Shown: positions 23,338 through 35,229, counted from the first letter of the stretch. The stretch is DNA of 64,000 nucleotides from Carettochelys insculpta (GCF_033958435.1 NC_134147.1:41906001-41970000); one strand, 5' to 3'. Made by a program: numbers and translations. The notes: a model not told the origin generated them from the letters alone.

Positions 23338-23855
23338 ACAGAGAGGTAGTTGTGTTAGTCTGTGTCATCACAAAACAAAAAAGTAGTCCTGTAGTATTTT
23401 AAAGACTAACAATATAATTTATTAGGTGATGAGCTTTCATGGGAGAGACCAACTTCAGGGCTGTGTCTACACTACCACCCCTCTTTCCAAAGGGGGATGC
23501 TAATGAGACACATCAGGATATGCTAACGAGGTACTGCAATGAATATGCAGCACCTCGTTAGCATAATGGCAGCCATGGCACTTCAAAAGTGCCGTTTTTC
23601 GATCACACGTGGCTCGTCTACATGGGGTCCTTTTCGAAAGACCCCCACAGACTTTTGAAATCCCCTTATTCCTATAACCAAATCGGATATTAGCATATCT
23701 CATTAGCATATCCCAACATGTCTCAGGATCCTCCTTTCGAAAGTGGGTGGCTAGTGTAGACATAGCCCAGAAGTGGGTCTGTGCCGCAAAAGCTCGTCAC
23801 CTAATAAATTATACTGTTAGTCTTTAAAGTGCTACAGAACCATTTTCTTGTTCAG
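23338..23855 (+). mobile_element. Inverted-repeat (Penelope-like?) element interrupted by a MITE
   Basis: The left arm reads cagagaggtagttgtgttag, then tctgtgtcatcacaaaacaa, with gactaacaatataatttatt and gatgagctttcatgggagag. The right arm, 23771-23855, reads aagtgggtctgtgccgcaaa, then agctcgtcacctaataaatt and gttagtctttaaagtgctac, an inverted match. Between them lies a separate MITE at 23459-23767. The family also occurs at 33222, 43255 and 50420. Confidence 0.7.
23459..23767. mobile_element. Foldback MITE nested in the element at 23338, TSD CAG
   Basis: A 309-bp element with ends ggctgtgtctacactacc and ggctagtgtagacatagcc, flanked by CAG at 23456-23458 and 23768-23770. Paired gctaatgag and gttagcata blocks make it a hairpin-former like 4554-4993. 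Confidence 0.82.
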
Positions 23856-24112
23856 TTGAGATTTAATTGTTTTGCTTTTATTTATGTGTAACTGTGAAGA
23901 TAATGTGGATTATAAAGAAACAGCCTTGTTGCAGAAAATATTTTATCAAAAGATTTTCATAAAGTCACTAATTAAGAATTAAGGGAATGCTTTTTGTTCT
24001 ATTGGACCTGGCTGTGAGGAGATGGACCCTGTGCAAGCCTTGCTGAAAATACCAGGGGACTGAATTCCCAGTCCCCATGTGCTTTTCTAAGGGAGTTGGG
24101 CTTTTTGGGCAC
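23856..24112. other. Unassigned non-coding sequence
   Basis: No feature recognised. Confidence 0.4.
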
Positions 24113-24534
24113 TGAAGCTATATCTACACTACATGCTAAAGTCAGTTTTTAAGGCAGTTAGCTCGATTTTACAATGTCACTGTCTTCACTGTGAACACCG
24201 TTAGATCGATTTTATGGAGCGCTAAGGTTGATATTATTACACTGACCATGTGAGATGGCATAGTGCCAAGTTAGAATTTAAAAGGCTGGATTAATTCTAG
24301 TGTGGAAAGGGCATTTATTTAAAATTGACTTTATTTGCCTTCAGAGGCATCCTGTATGCATTCCACAATGCCCTCAGTTGTCCATTCTGGCTTCTTCCAT
24401 CTCCGTTACTTTCCAGGTGTGCGGGAAACCTGCGAATTTGAATTCGGCATCAGCAAGCCTGGGAAATTGAAGTGAACCCCTGGGCCTAGTTTGAATTCAT
24501 TTCTTTATGATCAGCACAGTGATCACATCTAGCC

Positions 24535-24550
24535 ATAATATATATATATA
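24535..24550 (+). repeat. (TA)n microsatellite
   Basis: Short alternating TA tract. Confidence 0.8.
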
Positions 24551-24825
24551 CACCTCCAGCACAGAGTGGTGTCTTCTTCCCTGTGCAAGATATAGCAGAA
24601 GAGGCTGAGATTTTTCCCCAGTGCTGGCACCAACCCCTGCCCCACCACACCAAGTGACAGCTAGGCTGTGGGAGTCATGGTTGTATGAGAGGCCGAGAAA
24701 CTTCTGCGGTTCATGTTTGTACAGGGTCAGCCCCCCCACCCTCCCACAAGCACCAAGCAGTTGGGGGTTTATCCCCTGCTGAACTGCATCACGTGGCTAG
24801 CCCCCGACTCAATAAAAATATCTGG

Positions 24826-25555
24826 ATGGTGGTCAGTTTCAAGTGGAGTGTCCCAAGGCTTGGTCCTGGGGCCAGTGTTGTTCAACATACTTATTAATGA
24901 CCTGGGTGAAGGGATGGATTGCACCTGCAGCAAATTTGCAGAGGACACTAAGCTAGGGGGAGAGGTAGATACATTGCAGAGTGGAGATAGGATCCAGAGT
25001 GACCTGGATAAATTGGAGGATTGGGCCAAAAGAAATCTGATGAGGTTGAACAAGGAGAAGTGAGGAGTCCTGCACTTGGGACGGAAGAATTCCATGCACT
25101 GTAATATGCTGGGGACTGACTGGCTAAGCAGGAGTTCAGCGTAGAGGGCCCTAGGGATTATGGTGTATAAAAGGCTGGATATGAGTAAACAGCATGGCCC
25201 TTGCAGCCAAGAAGTCTAGTAGCATATTGGGGTGCATTAGGAGGAACATTTTGAGCAGATCTAGAGAAGTTTTGTTCCCCTCTATTTGTCACTGGTGAGG
25301 CCACATCTAGAATATTGTGTCCAGTTTTGAGGCCCCCAGTATAGAAAGGTTGTGGATCTGCTGGAGCAGGTTCAGCAGAGGGCAATGGAAATTATTAAGG
25401 AGCTGGAGCAAATTACCTATGTGCACACGCTTTTGGAGTTGGGCTTAATTAGTTTACAGAAGAGAAGACTGAAGGTTGATTTAATAGCAGCCTTCAACTT
25501 TCTGAAGCGGAGCTCTAAAGAGGATGGAGAGAAGTTGTTCCTAAAGGGATTAATG
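24826..25555 (+). mobile_element. CR1 LINE fragment with RT domain remnant
   Basis: Conceptual translation gives GVSQGLVLGPVLFNILINDL, then CSKFAEDTKLGGEVDTLQSG and LDKLEDWAKRNLMRLNKEK. These are the CR1 RT motifs around the catalytic FADD box, here FAED, so the active site is mutated. Further blocks include LVRPHLEYCVQF, LLEQVQQRAMEIIKELEQ and LGLISLQKRRLKVDLIAAFN. Several stop codons interrupt it. The family's catalytic motif and the 3' end are both lost or damaged. Confidence 0.85.
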
Positions 25556-26000
25556 TGAAGATATTCTTTCAATGGGGGAAAGCAGCTGAGCAACCCGTTC
25601 ACATGGTTCAGTCACCTTCTGAAGCCTGCCTATTTGGTTCTCTTTCACCTGGGATTCCCTACTTTTCCTTCTTTCCTTTTGCAAAAGTGTCCATTTGCTT
25701 TCCACAGGAGGGGAATGATGGCAATGCAATGTGGGAAGATGACACATACCCACAACCACTTGTGATGCATTCTTCCCCCATACCGTACTGGTGAAAAAAC
25801 TCAGAATACTATGGGGCTGAGAAAACTGTGGGATAGGTTCCCATAATTCACTGCTGCAACAGTTGATGTCTGGCAATTTAGTGTGGCAGCACTAACTCAA
25901 CTTGTGGGGACTTTGTGGGCAGGTGAGGATACTCAAATACGAGTTTATAAAACTCAGCATTACAAAATTGAATTTATCTTGTAGTGTAGATGTTGGCTGA

Positions 26001-29000
26001 GAAATGGGAGCAAATAAACTCGATGCCATCCATTGGTTACAAGTGAAACCCCACAATGATCAAATAAAGGTCCCAGTCCAGCAAAATACTGACACATGTT
26101 GAACAATCTCCAATATTCAGGAGAAATTCAGACATGAATGCAAACTTTCAGCCTCAATCCTATTTCCCATTAATTCATTGGATTATAATGAGTATAAAAA
26201 CTTGTTTTAATCTACTGATATTGTAATGCTTTAAAATCAGTCAGATGATAAACATCTGATCTCAATAGGAAGTTTTACACTTAGGAAATGTTCCTGTATA
26301 TTTTTGTATAACCAATAGCTTAAGACTTTTAGGAGACAGAAGAAGACAATTGTCTCTCCATACTAATATCAATACCAGGCTGGCAGACAAAATGCATTTT
26401 TAAATTATTTAATTTGATAAAAGGTTTTAGTTATAATGGATACCACTACAACAGATAAACCTCCTAATCACCTTTGCCCAAGGACTGGAAATGGGGAAAA
26501 CACAAACTATTCCATGGCTTTTCTCCTTGGCCATCGTTAGTGAATAGCCTCTTCTCAACTTCAGCTGATCTGAAAGCATACAGCATGTTTGCCCTTGAAT
26601 AAGAAAATGAGACCAAGTAACCTCAATTGTCCCCTCAGAACACCAAGCAAAGATGAGACTAAGAACATCACAGAAGTGGGAACAGCAACATTTAAGTACA
26701 TTTCTTGTACAGCATGCATCTCACACATCATCCAAGAGCTGAAGAAGATTCTGAGCACTGAGAAGAAACTACAGATTAAAATGGGAACACCATCGGGAGG
26801 TGGTAGAAGGAAGAATTATGGAATGCCCTAGTTCCTCCTTTCCAGAGCTCCTAACAAACCAATCATAAGGGCGTAACAAAAAATAAAATCTTCATTGCCA
26901 TGACATCAAAAGCCCTTTGTTCTCAGGTTTTATATAAGAAAAGAAACAGTTTCCTCCAAAGGCAGACCAGCCTATTGGCTTTGTGTTTAGAAGTAAAATG
27001 CCCAAGGGGACTATTCCCAGACTAGAATTTGGAGCCTCACAATTGATGGTCTTTGATTGGGGCAGATGGCTCAGACTGCAAAACTGACAAAAATGTGCTG
27101 TTTACAGCACTCTGATCCAGCTCCAGGCATCCTAGTGAAACAATGCTTGCACCAGTACTAAAATTAATCATGCCCTCAAAAAACACCACACTGTATCTAG
27201 TACAGTAAGATTTCCAAAACCTTCATTTTAGACACTGGTTACGGTTGCTAAGAGACAATGCTATTGTCCACAAAAACACTACTTACAAAACCCAAGTATT
27301 ATAATAGAAACATACCATATCTTGCATTACCGACAGATAATATTCTTATCAAATAGTAAGACATTCACACTTCACCATATCAAAACCACCTTAGGCCTGG
27401 ACCAAGATTTTTGTTATCTTTATTTCAGTGTACAAACATTGACTTTGAAGGTATGTGGTTAAATGGGGGACAGTTACAACCTCAACTATGGTAAAGCTAC
27501 TCCCTCATCTGTGCTGCAGAGCTGAGAATAGAAACCTGGTCCACCCTCTACACTTGAGCTAAAGGAATAGCTCTGAGTTTTCAGGTCTGGGCCCAGATTT
27601 CTCATCTGCAAAAGGAGAGGACACGTTCAGATACACCCACCTCTACTCTCTCATCCAAAAGCATACACTTAAAGTTTTACTACTTCTTAGCATCTGCACA
27701 ATGGGCCTCAGGTGGCACATAACTAGACTTCACAACTGAATTTGGTCTTCTGAATTGTTAGCTTCCTTGGCCCAGGTACTGAGGGAAGTAGGACAAACTC
27801 TGATCCATGCGTCCTCCCCCACACTGCCTCCCCCCCTCACCCTGCTCACTGTGCCCATGTGATATAGTTGTACATATGTGCACCTGCAAGCTCTAGATCT
27901 AAAGATTCTTACCAAAGTATTTAACCTACCAAACCAACATCCTCCATGTGGCTTTCATCAAAGGAACCCAGTATTACATTCCTTCTGCCCCTAAAACATC
28001 CACTGAACTGAAGAACAGTTTTGCATACTCAAAGAATGAAAAACAAAAAAACAGCCCCAAATGGAATTAACATAATGAACTACTACAAAACACCAAGGAT
28101 AATTTCTCCCTGTATCTTCTAGAGAAGGCTGTTCTCAGTCTGTTCCTTGAATTCCACATGTTGCGATTTACAGTTGTATGGGTAGAGCATTGATTTTTTT
28201 ATTTGGTAGTTTTAGTCTCCTTTCTCTCATTTACCTTTAATTCCTCCAACTTTATGCACACAGAGTAGGAGTGCTTATTTAAAATAACACATTTTTAATA
28301 CGTGCATTAGTGCTGCTTTAGGAACAAAATAGTCTTTACTCTTTCTAGATTAGTGTCTCTCTCATTTAATTACAACTGGAAAGGTTAGAAACTTTTATCA
28401 TGCACACATATTCTCAGGGAATTATCTGACTCTAAAATATAATTAATCATCCTCTGTCATGCTTTTATTATACCCACTGCTCTCTGGAGTCATTCTTTTA
28501 TTTCTTCTTCATTCATATTCCTCTGACCTTCCTCTTCACTCTGTTACCACATACCTCAAGTGAATTTCAGCCGACTGCTCAGAAATGACTGGATATTGTT
28601 AAACCCATTTGTCAACCATATTATCAGCTCACAAACAAGAGATCTCCGCATACGCTTAGCATTTTCCATATATAGCAGTCCAAGCATTAGCATGGATGGC
28701 ATCTGTCAATGTTGACAAAAATTAAATTTTGAAACTACTGTACATAAAGCAGTCACATAAAGATTATTTCTCTGGAGCATAAGCTACCAGTAAACATGAT
28801 TTGCATATTGTGCTTACAGCTGTTTCAACATGAGCTGTTTGCTGTGGTTCATTAAAATGATTTGATTGGTCAGATTCCAGAGGAGTTGCAAGTTTCTGTG
28901 TAACAGCCCTAACGTATTACACTACTGTGGCAACAGTTCAGATGTTCCGAATGCTGCACATGTGTGCAGAAAGGGTGAGCTGAACTGAAAAATAAACATT

Positions 29001-29250
29001 AGAAACTGATCATTAGTCATATTTTTGGACAGAGGGAAAGAGAGAGAGAGGAAATGCACGTGTGTCCTCTAAAGACATGGATCTACATGTTACTGAATAC
29101 CAATAGCACTAACGTTTTCACTATGCAAAAGAAAACCACCAACACCACGCCTTTTCAAACGACCAGATCCAATGACCATTAAACATATTGATGCCATTGA
29201 CTTTAAAGGGAGAATTAAATTGACCCTTTTCCAGGTATCTTTCAGAACAC
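26001..29250. other. Unassigned non-coding sequence
   Basis: About 3.2 kb of AT-rich sequence with no recognisable gene, RNA or transposon. The longest open frames are about 80 codons and appear random. Confidence 0.5.
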
Positions 29251-29253
29251 TAA

Positions 29254-29671
29254 GACCATGTCTACACTAGAGGGTTTTGTCGACAAAATCCAAGTAGCAT
29301 CCAGATTCCCAAGGCAGTCTGCCAACAGCAAATTGACAGAATGCAGCACTTTTGTTGACGGTCTTAGCCCATTCCCCACAAGGCATCATGCTGTGTCACC
29401 AGAGATCTGTTGACAGAAAGCTCGTCTGGACATTCCCGGGGGGCCCTCTGTTGACAGGCAAGTCTTCCAGGACACCAGGCTGCCCTGTTTGCCATGCTTC
29501 CGGTCGGCTGTCTTGTTAAGGGACTGGCTGGGCAGTTTGGCATCTCTCTGTTGAGCTTGATCTTGTGCTCTGCTTGGCAATTTGTCCCATCATCTGTCAA
29601 CAGAAGTTCTGGCGGGAGATATATTCTGACAAAAACATCTGTCAACAAATTGCTGTAAACTAGACATAGCC
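29254..29671. mobile_element. MITE, tgttgacaga-type, Harbinger-like
   Basis: The ends are gaccatgtctacactagagg and actagacatagcc. Next to the left end is gttttgtcgacaaaatccaa. Internal blocks match 6308-6660 in order. Flanking triplets are taa and tat, so the target duplication is not exact. Confidence 0.75.
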
Positions 29672-29885
29672 TATATTTGAAAGTAATACCCCATGTAGAA
29701 CATTTACAAAACTATTGACCTAGGCAATAAGGGCTACGTACTCAGGAAATAAATTATCCAAGACTTCAACTAAAACTACAGCTGTGCAAATCACATTTTT
29801 CCCCCACATAAACATTTCTCCAGTTCACTCAAAATTGTATGTGCACACTGTTTGATTTCTCAATGACATTTCAGAGTACTGAACT

Positions 29886-29886
<1 letters not shown>

Positions 29887-29918
<32 letters not shown>
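29887..29918 (+). repeat. (GT)n microsatellite
   Basis: About 16 units of GT. Confidence 0.95.
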
Positions 29919-29919
<1 letters not shown>

Positions 29920-30296
29920 CTTCTTGGTTGTCAACTTATGTTAAAGCATGAAAGGGAAGACTAAGAAACATGGCATGTGTCCATATGCTGCAAATGTATT
30001 CCAAACAAAAATACCTATGCTGTTGTGGAGCTAAGTACGAGAGTGCATGTATTAGTAACATAAGAAATCCAAGTCAGAGCAAGGATATGGAAAAGCAACA
30101 ATCAATGCTCACAAACAACCATAACACTGCCCTGCAGAGACAGCATGGAACAACCATGTGGTTAGGATTAACGCATTTTAGTGCTCACATATACCATGGA
30201 ACATACCAATAAAAGGACAGAAGTACAGGAAACACAAGACATGGTTACATGAATCATCTGGCAGCAATTTTAAACACCTGGTTTATGCTCACACAG
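29919..30296. other. Unassigned non-coding sequence
   Basis: No feature recognised. An 80-codon open frame at 29970-30212 has no recognisable domain. Confidence 0.4.
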
Positions 30297-30299
30297 CAT

Positions 30300-30636
30300 A
30301 GCTATGTCTACACTAGCATTCCTCTTTTGAGAGAGGCATGCAAATGAGGGAAATCAAAAATGCAAATAAGGTTCAGATTTACATATTTGGCACCTCATTT
30401 GCATATTCTTTCAAAAGCAGAAAAGCAGTGTAGACCCTATTTTTGAAGGAACCCTTACTCCTAAAAAAATTAACAAGGGTTCCTTTGAAAATGGGGTTTA
30501 TTTTCTATAAGAGCCATGTCTACATTATTTTTCTGCTTTCGAAAGAATATGCAAATGAGGTGCCAGATATGTAAATTTTTGATTTCCCTCATTTGCATGC
30601 CTCTTTCGAAAGGGGAATGCTAGTGTAGATGTAGCT
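30300..30636. mobile_element. Foldback MITE, TSD CAT
   Basis: A 337-bp element with ends agctatgtctacactagcat and atgctagtgtagatgtagct, flanked by CAT at 30297-30299 and 30637-30639. The two arms mirror each other: gaggcatgcaaatgagggaa against ttccctcatttgcatgcctc, and gcacctcatttgcatattct against agaatatgcaaatgaggtgc. Confidence 0.88.
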
Positions 30637-30731
30637 CATTAGACAGAAGCAGAGATTCTGAACATTTTCCTAATGGACTTTTGTTACTGCCAGTACTACC
30701 CTTTCTGCAATTTGGGTTGGCAGTTCTCTTA

Positions 30732-31429
30732 AGCTGTGTCTACATATGCCCCCTCCTTTTGAGGGGGCATGTTAATGAGGCAGTTTGGAAGGTGCTAATG
30801 AGGCACTGACATGAATATGCAGTTCTTCATTAGCATAATAGCAGCCGCATGCGATTCAAAAATGCCACTTTCTGGCCCTTTCTACACCTGCTAATAAGGC
30901 ATGGATGCAAATTCCCCATGCCTCATTAGCATAAGGTCCCATGATTTGGAGCCCCAAAAATTTTCGGGAAGAAGGGGCCTCCGGAAGGAGGACTTCCTTC
31001 CAGTAGATCCCCTGGGGGCTGTGCTTCTACACGTTGTTTTGGAGTCTGGAAGAGCGTCTTCCGGACTCCAAATCATCTGACCTTATGCTAATGCGGCATG
31101 GGGAATTTGCATCCACACCTCATTAGCATATTTTGGGCCGCTATTAGCATGCCACTTTCCGAGAAAGTGGCATGTGTAGAAACAACCTCTAAGTGCATGC
31201 CACCCATGTAGACAGGGGCCTATTTAGTTTTAGGAAGAAGAGGCTTTCAAAGTCAGGGGGCTCCTTTTGAAAGGCCCTTGTGTACTTGGGTGGCAGGCAT
31301 CCCGAAAGCGGCCCTTTCGAATTGCGTGCGGCCACCATTATGCGAATGATGCACTGCATATTCATGTCCATGCCTGATTAGCATCCTCCAAACTGCCTCT
31401 TTAACATGCCCCCTCCTGTAGACACAGCT
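30732..31429. mobile_element. Foldback MITE with nested MITE, TSD TTA
   Basis: The outer ends agctgtgtctacatatgccc and tcctgtagacacagct are flanked by TTA at 30729-30731 and 31430-31432. TTA matches the TWA preference of classic Harbinger. The outer arms pair (cctccttttgagggggcatg and gcactgacatgaatatgcag blocks). The left arm is split by the MITE at 30874-31187. Confidence 0.85.
30874..31187. mobile_element. Nested foldback MITE, TSD TCT
   Basis: A 314-bp insertion with ends ggccctttctacacctgcta and gcatgtgtagaaacaacc, flanked by TCT at 30871-30873 and 31188-31190. Its arms pair around tggatgcaaattccccatgc and gcatggggaatttgcatcca. Its termini (ctttctacac) differ from the gtctacac group, so it is a separate family. 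Confidence 0.82.
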
Positions 31430-31486
31430 TTAGTGAGAACTACGAGGTTTTGGGCATAGGGTGCTCTTGAGTTGCACCTGTAATGC

Positions 31487-31800
31487 TATAGATTCATAGA
31501 GTTTACACTGAGAAAGGGCTAGTCTGATCATCTAATGTGACCATAAGGATAACACAGGGCACAGATCTTTACCCAGTAATTCCTGTTTCAGGTCCACGAC
31601 TTCTGTCTGAGTGATAACACAGCATTTAGAAAGTCACCCAGTCATGATTTAAACACCACAAATGATGGATTATCCACCACATCCCAGATAAGTTGTTCTT
31701 GTGTCCAGTTATTTCCAACCACTACATCTAGTTATGCTTTTAATACCGAATTTAAAGAGTGTGACAGGGATCACAACTTCCTTCTTCCCACATAATGTGT
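31487..31800 (-). mobile_element. CR1-like LINE 3' region fragment
   Basis: The plus strand reads agattcatagagtttacact, then gggctagtctgatcatctaa, and later cacccagtcatgatttaaac, ggattatccaccacatccca and ttgtccagtt-like phrases. These are the usual CR1 3' region in reverse orientation, with moderate decay. Confidence 0.7.
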
Positions 31801-33117
31801 TTATTGCACCAGTACAATCCCTATTCTTCAGGATTCTGTTTCCCTAGCCCCTATTAGCTATTGTGCACCTGCTGTCTCCTTGTCTGTTCTCATCCTCCAT
31901 TCCCATCCCCTTCCTGCCTGTCTGCCATACTCTTCTCCACCTTCACAAAAAGGGAATTCTGTGCTCCTCTGTCTCTCTTTTCATTATCATTCACAAAAGA
32001 ACACTATGAAATGTCCAGATCTCCTACCTTCAAGTAGAAGCAAAGAATAAATCTGCTACCTGGCATCTGTCCTTCATTGTAAAGGCATTACAAGGCATTG
32101 GGCACCATTTTACATAGAATTGGAAGAGATTTGTTGTGAGTTAAAAGTACTCATTGGTGGCTTGTGTGTGTGGTGGTGGTGACGGGGTGGGGGGTGTACT
32201 TCCAGGAAAAGTGTGGACTTCCTGTAACATTTTTCCACATCAATTACAATTTTATTGACATACAACATGGTGCTAGTTTTTTACCCTATTTGAACACCAA
32301 GTGACCATGCAGCTTTTAATGATGTATTCTCAAGCTGTTTGCTAGGCTGGCTGCGTTTCCATACTTTCCATGAAGTCAAAGCATCTCTCCTCAGAATTCC
32401 TGGTAAGTAGAATCAGCCTTACGTGCTCAAGAGCTTATCAGAAACACAGCACAATTCTGAGCTCTTTACCCTCCACAACAAAATGCTCATAACCTCTCCA
32501 ACTGCAGGAATATTATACTGATCTAAATATACACCTATCATAATCTACAACTGCAAGTGACTCTGTGCATAACTTTATTGTCTGAGGTAATATAGCCCCT
32601 AAAGTATGGTGGGTCATCACTTGTCCTCCCTGTCATCCATAGGAAAGAGCTTAAGAACCACAACACGAGCACAGAAGTCTCTCATAAGTAAGACTCCCAC
32701 TTGTTAATGCCAGACAGGCAGCATCACTTCCAGAAAAGCTTGGTTCAGGAAGTGAAATGTGGCAAGAATGATAGTTGAGCTGATCCAATCCTAACAAAAA
32801 CAAGTCAACAGAGAGAAAAAAGCCTCCAACAGAGAAGCAATAAAAAGGCCAATCCTTCCCGAGCTGCTTTGATTTATATTTAAAAAAAAAATCCTGAGAA
32901 AGATTATTAACAATTCTACAACAGGAGAAACTGACAAAGAACAAACTTCCCTTGATATCTCACTCCTTCCCTGAACTCCTACTCTGATTTCATTCACAAG
33001 TCACGTACACAGTGCAGTATAAATAAAGTCATTTGCCTGCAGTTTCCCCACCAAGGTTCTGTGGTTGGACTTCACTAGTGCCCTGCTCCAACAAGGTATT
33101 TAAGCATGGGAGAAGCC
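31801..33117. other. Unassigned non-coding sequence
   Basis: No gene recognised. Confidence 0.45.
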
Positions 33118-33194
33118 ACTGACTCTCTGATTTGCTCACCTTGATTATCTTTTTCTGATTTGTCCTCCTTGCTTACTGTTTTTGGCTCTCTGGC
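33118..33194 (+). repeat. Internal-arm fragment of the inverted-repeat family
   Basis: The stretch actctctgatttgctcacct followed by tgattatctttttctgattt and gtcctccttgcttactgttt is the same as 50896-50956 inside the complete copy at 50420. It lies just outside the palindrome at 33222, next to a ggccgtgtctacacg end that may belong to another MITE. Confidence 0.6.
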
Positions 33195-33318
33195 CGTGTC
33201 TACACGCTACTATTCATGAATAGTAACAGAGAGGAAGCCGTGCTAGTCTATACACTATCAAAACAAAAAGCAGTCAAGTAGCACGTTAAAGACTAGCAAA
33301 ATAGTTTATTAGGTGAGC

Positions 33319-33345
33319 TTTCGTGGGACAGAACCACTTCTTCAG
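33319..33345 (-). ncRNA. Hammerhead-ribozyme-like core, left arm
   Basis: On the minus strand the sequence reads CTGAAGA, then an A and a short hairpin (gtgg...ccac), then GAAA. This fits the catalytic hammerhead consensus CUGANGA - stem II - GAAA, but with one extra A before stem II. Stem III and the cleavage site are not convincing. The same core lies inverted at 33857-33883 and again at 50476-50502. Self-cleavage is a hypothesis only. Confidence 0.3.
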
Positions 33346-33387
33346 ACCATAGCCAGACCAGAACAGACTCAATATTTAAGACACAGA

Positions 33388-33814
33388 GGCTACGTCTACA
33401 CGTGCCCCAAACTTCGAAATGGCCATGCAAATGGCCATTTCGAAGTTTACTAATGAAGCGCTGAAATGCATATTCAGCACTTCATTAGCATGCGGGCGGC
33501 AGCCGCGCTTCGAAATTGACACTCCTTGCCGCCACGCAGCGCGTCCAGATGGGGCTCCTTTTCGAAAGGACGCCACCTTCTTCGAAGTCCCCTTATTCCC
33601 ATGAGCTCATGGGACTTCGAAGAAGGTGGCGTCCTTTCGAAAAGGAGCCCCGTCTGGATGTGCCGCGCGGCGGCAAGGCGCGTCAATTTCGAAGCGCCGC
33701 TGCCGCCCGCATGCTAATGAAGCGCTGAAAATGCATTTCAGCGCTTCATTAGTAAACTTCGAAATGGCCATTTGCATGGCCATTTCGAAGTTTGGGGCAC
33801 GTGTAGACGTAGCC
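33388..33814. mobile_element. Perfectly palindromic Harbinger-like MITE
   Basis: A 427-bp element from ggctacgtctacacgtgccc to gggcacgtgtagacgtagcc. Both arms contain aacttcgaaatggccatgca, cgctgaaatgcatattcagc and ctttcgaaaaggagcc-like blocks. The centre is cccatgagctcatggg near 33598-33613. Flanking triplets are aga (left) and tct (right), an inverted rather than direct match because the host arms are themselves inverted here. Confidence 0.8.
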
Positions 33815-33856
33815 TCTGTGTCTTAAATACTGAGTCTGTTCTGGTCTGGCTATGGT

Positions 33857-33883
33857 CTGAAGAAGTGGTTCTGTCCCACGAAA
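33857..33883 (+). ncRNA. Hammerhead-ribozyme-like core, right arm
   Basis: CTGAAGA, then agtggttctgtcccac, then GAAA: the mirror of the left-arm core. Stem II has four or five pairs here. A three-pair stem III (AGC with GCU) ending in gctagtc is possible but has a loop of about 19 nt. Confidence 0.3.
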
Positions 33884-35001
33884 GCTCACCTAATAAACTA
33901 TTTTGCTAGTCTTTAAAGTGCTACTTGACTGCTTTTTGTTTTGATAGTGTATAGACTAGCACGGCTTCCTCTCTGTTACTATTCATGAATTTATAGGATG
34001 ACTCATACACTTAAAGTTAGCCAAGTGCTTCAGAACTCATTTGTATCAGGGTCCGGTAAGCCAAATTCTACTTTATATCATACATTCAGTTCTTTCACTG
34101 GATGTACTGAAAATTACATGCTTATATCTGGGCAGAGTTTAGACAAAAGGCAGACACCATTCTGAATATTCTCATTCTTCCCCTTGCCTGCATCACTCCT
34201 CAGAGTCTTGCTCCTGATCCTATGAATGCCATTGATCACTCAACAGATGAGACCAACTGAAGCGAAACCAATACAAATCCAATTTGGAGCTGACCTCTGT
34301 AGTACAGTTAGTTATGCAGATAGTTACTATACAGATTCTGTCCCTCCCCCCAGTCCCGAGCAGAAGTGTTACTGCATATTTCTCACTTTTGGCACATTTA
34401 ACTGATTATAAACCACCTACTGGGTGTAATATAGATTAAAATATATTTTTCTTCCATCCATATTAAACAATTAAGAGAACTAAAGAGAATAAATTACGGA
34501 TGCATGGGGATGCTGAATGGTCAGGAATTCTTCACCAGGCTGTTACATGAAGTTTGTTTTAACCATAAAAACTTGAAGAAAAAAAATAGCAATCAACAGT
34601 TGAATTCCAAGAGATACAGGATTTCAGTCCATACATGTACAGAATTTTAAATGATACAGTTTTAGAAAAGTCAAATGTAGACATCCCTCCCCCAAAAAAA
34701 AACCCCCACATGTAACTATCCTATTTGTTCACCAGTTTAGTACCTACCTGAAAATTTCAGCCCAACTAATCTTATGTGCATCCTTATGTTGGGAACAGGA
34801 AAACATTTGTGGTTGATGGAGAAGGGCAAAGAAAGGGAAATGATAAGGTTGAGGGAAAGGTCAAGAGACTGAGGAAACTGACTGAAGAGGAATCTCTCCC
34901 CCTAGCGCTCTGGTATACTAGGATCACCACTTTCTGCACCAGCTGTCAGTAGCCCATCAGTGTCAAGCTAAGAATGGAGGCTTTGTAATGTGTGCTCCTA
35001 A

Positions 35002-35040
35002 TCTGTCTGTCTGTCTGTCTCTCTCTCTCACACACACACC
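35002..35040 (+). repeat. Compound (TCTG)n(TC)n(AC)n microsatellite
   Basis: Four TCTG units, then TC repeats, then CA repeats. Confidence 0.9.
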
Positions 35041-35229
35041 CTTCTACAGGCTTCTTATTAATCAGTTCTGCAAGTGCAGTGTAAAAGGTAAAAAGGATTG
35101 TGGTGTATGACATTAAAGCAAACACTGATGCACACTGAATAGTTTCTCCATGCATGCCACAGGTTAAAGTAAGAAAACTGACAGAAAGCAGGAAAACAGT
35201 GAATAATGGAAACTTACAAGACTGACTTT

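Larger units (their letters stand above)
24116..25997. mobile_element. Probable Harbinger-like element interrupted by CR1
   Basis: The left end agctatatctacactacatg and right end tatcttgtagtgtagatgtt look like an inverted pair. The left part (24116-24530) and right part (25600-25997) share the same character, with repeated gatcgatttta-type and aaattgaatttatc motifs. Flanking tga occurs at 24113-24115 and near 25998-26000. A CR1 fragment occupies 24826-25555. The joined identity of the two halves is inferred and not proven. Confidence 0.5.
33222..33976. mobile_element. Large palindromic (Penelope-like?) element, 14-bp TSD
   Basis: A near-perfect inverted repeat of about 755 bp, flanked by an exact 14-bp duplication tactattcatgaat at 33208-33221 and 33977-33990. 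Each arm carries aggaagccgtgctagtctat, agcagtcaagtagcac, actagcaaaatagtttatta and the ctttcgtgggacag block. The centre is filled by the palindromic MITE at 33388-33814. A 14-bp duplication does not fit hAT (8 bp) or Harbinger (3 bp). It does fit target-primed reverse transcription, as in Penelope-like elements with inverted pseudo-LTRs. Confidence 0.65.

Noticed and set aside
33222..33976. hAT assignment with an 8-bp TTCATGAA duplication
   Set aside because: The identical flanks extend to 14 bp, and the second complete copy also has 14 bp. The 8-bp reading would just be part of the longer match.
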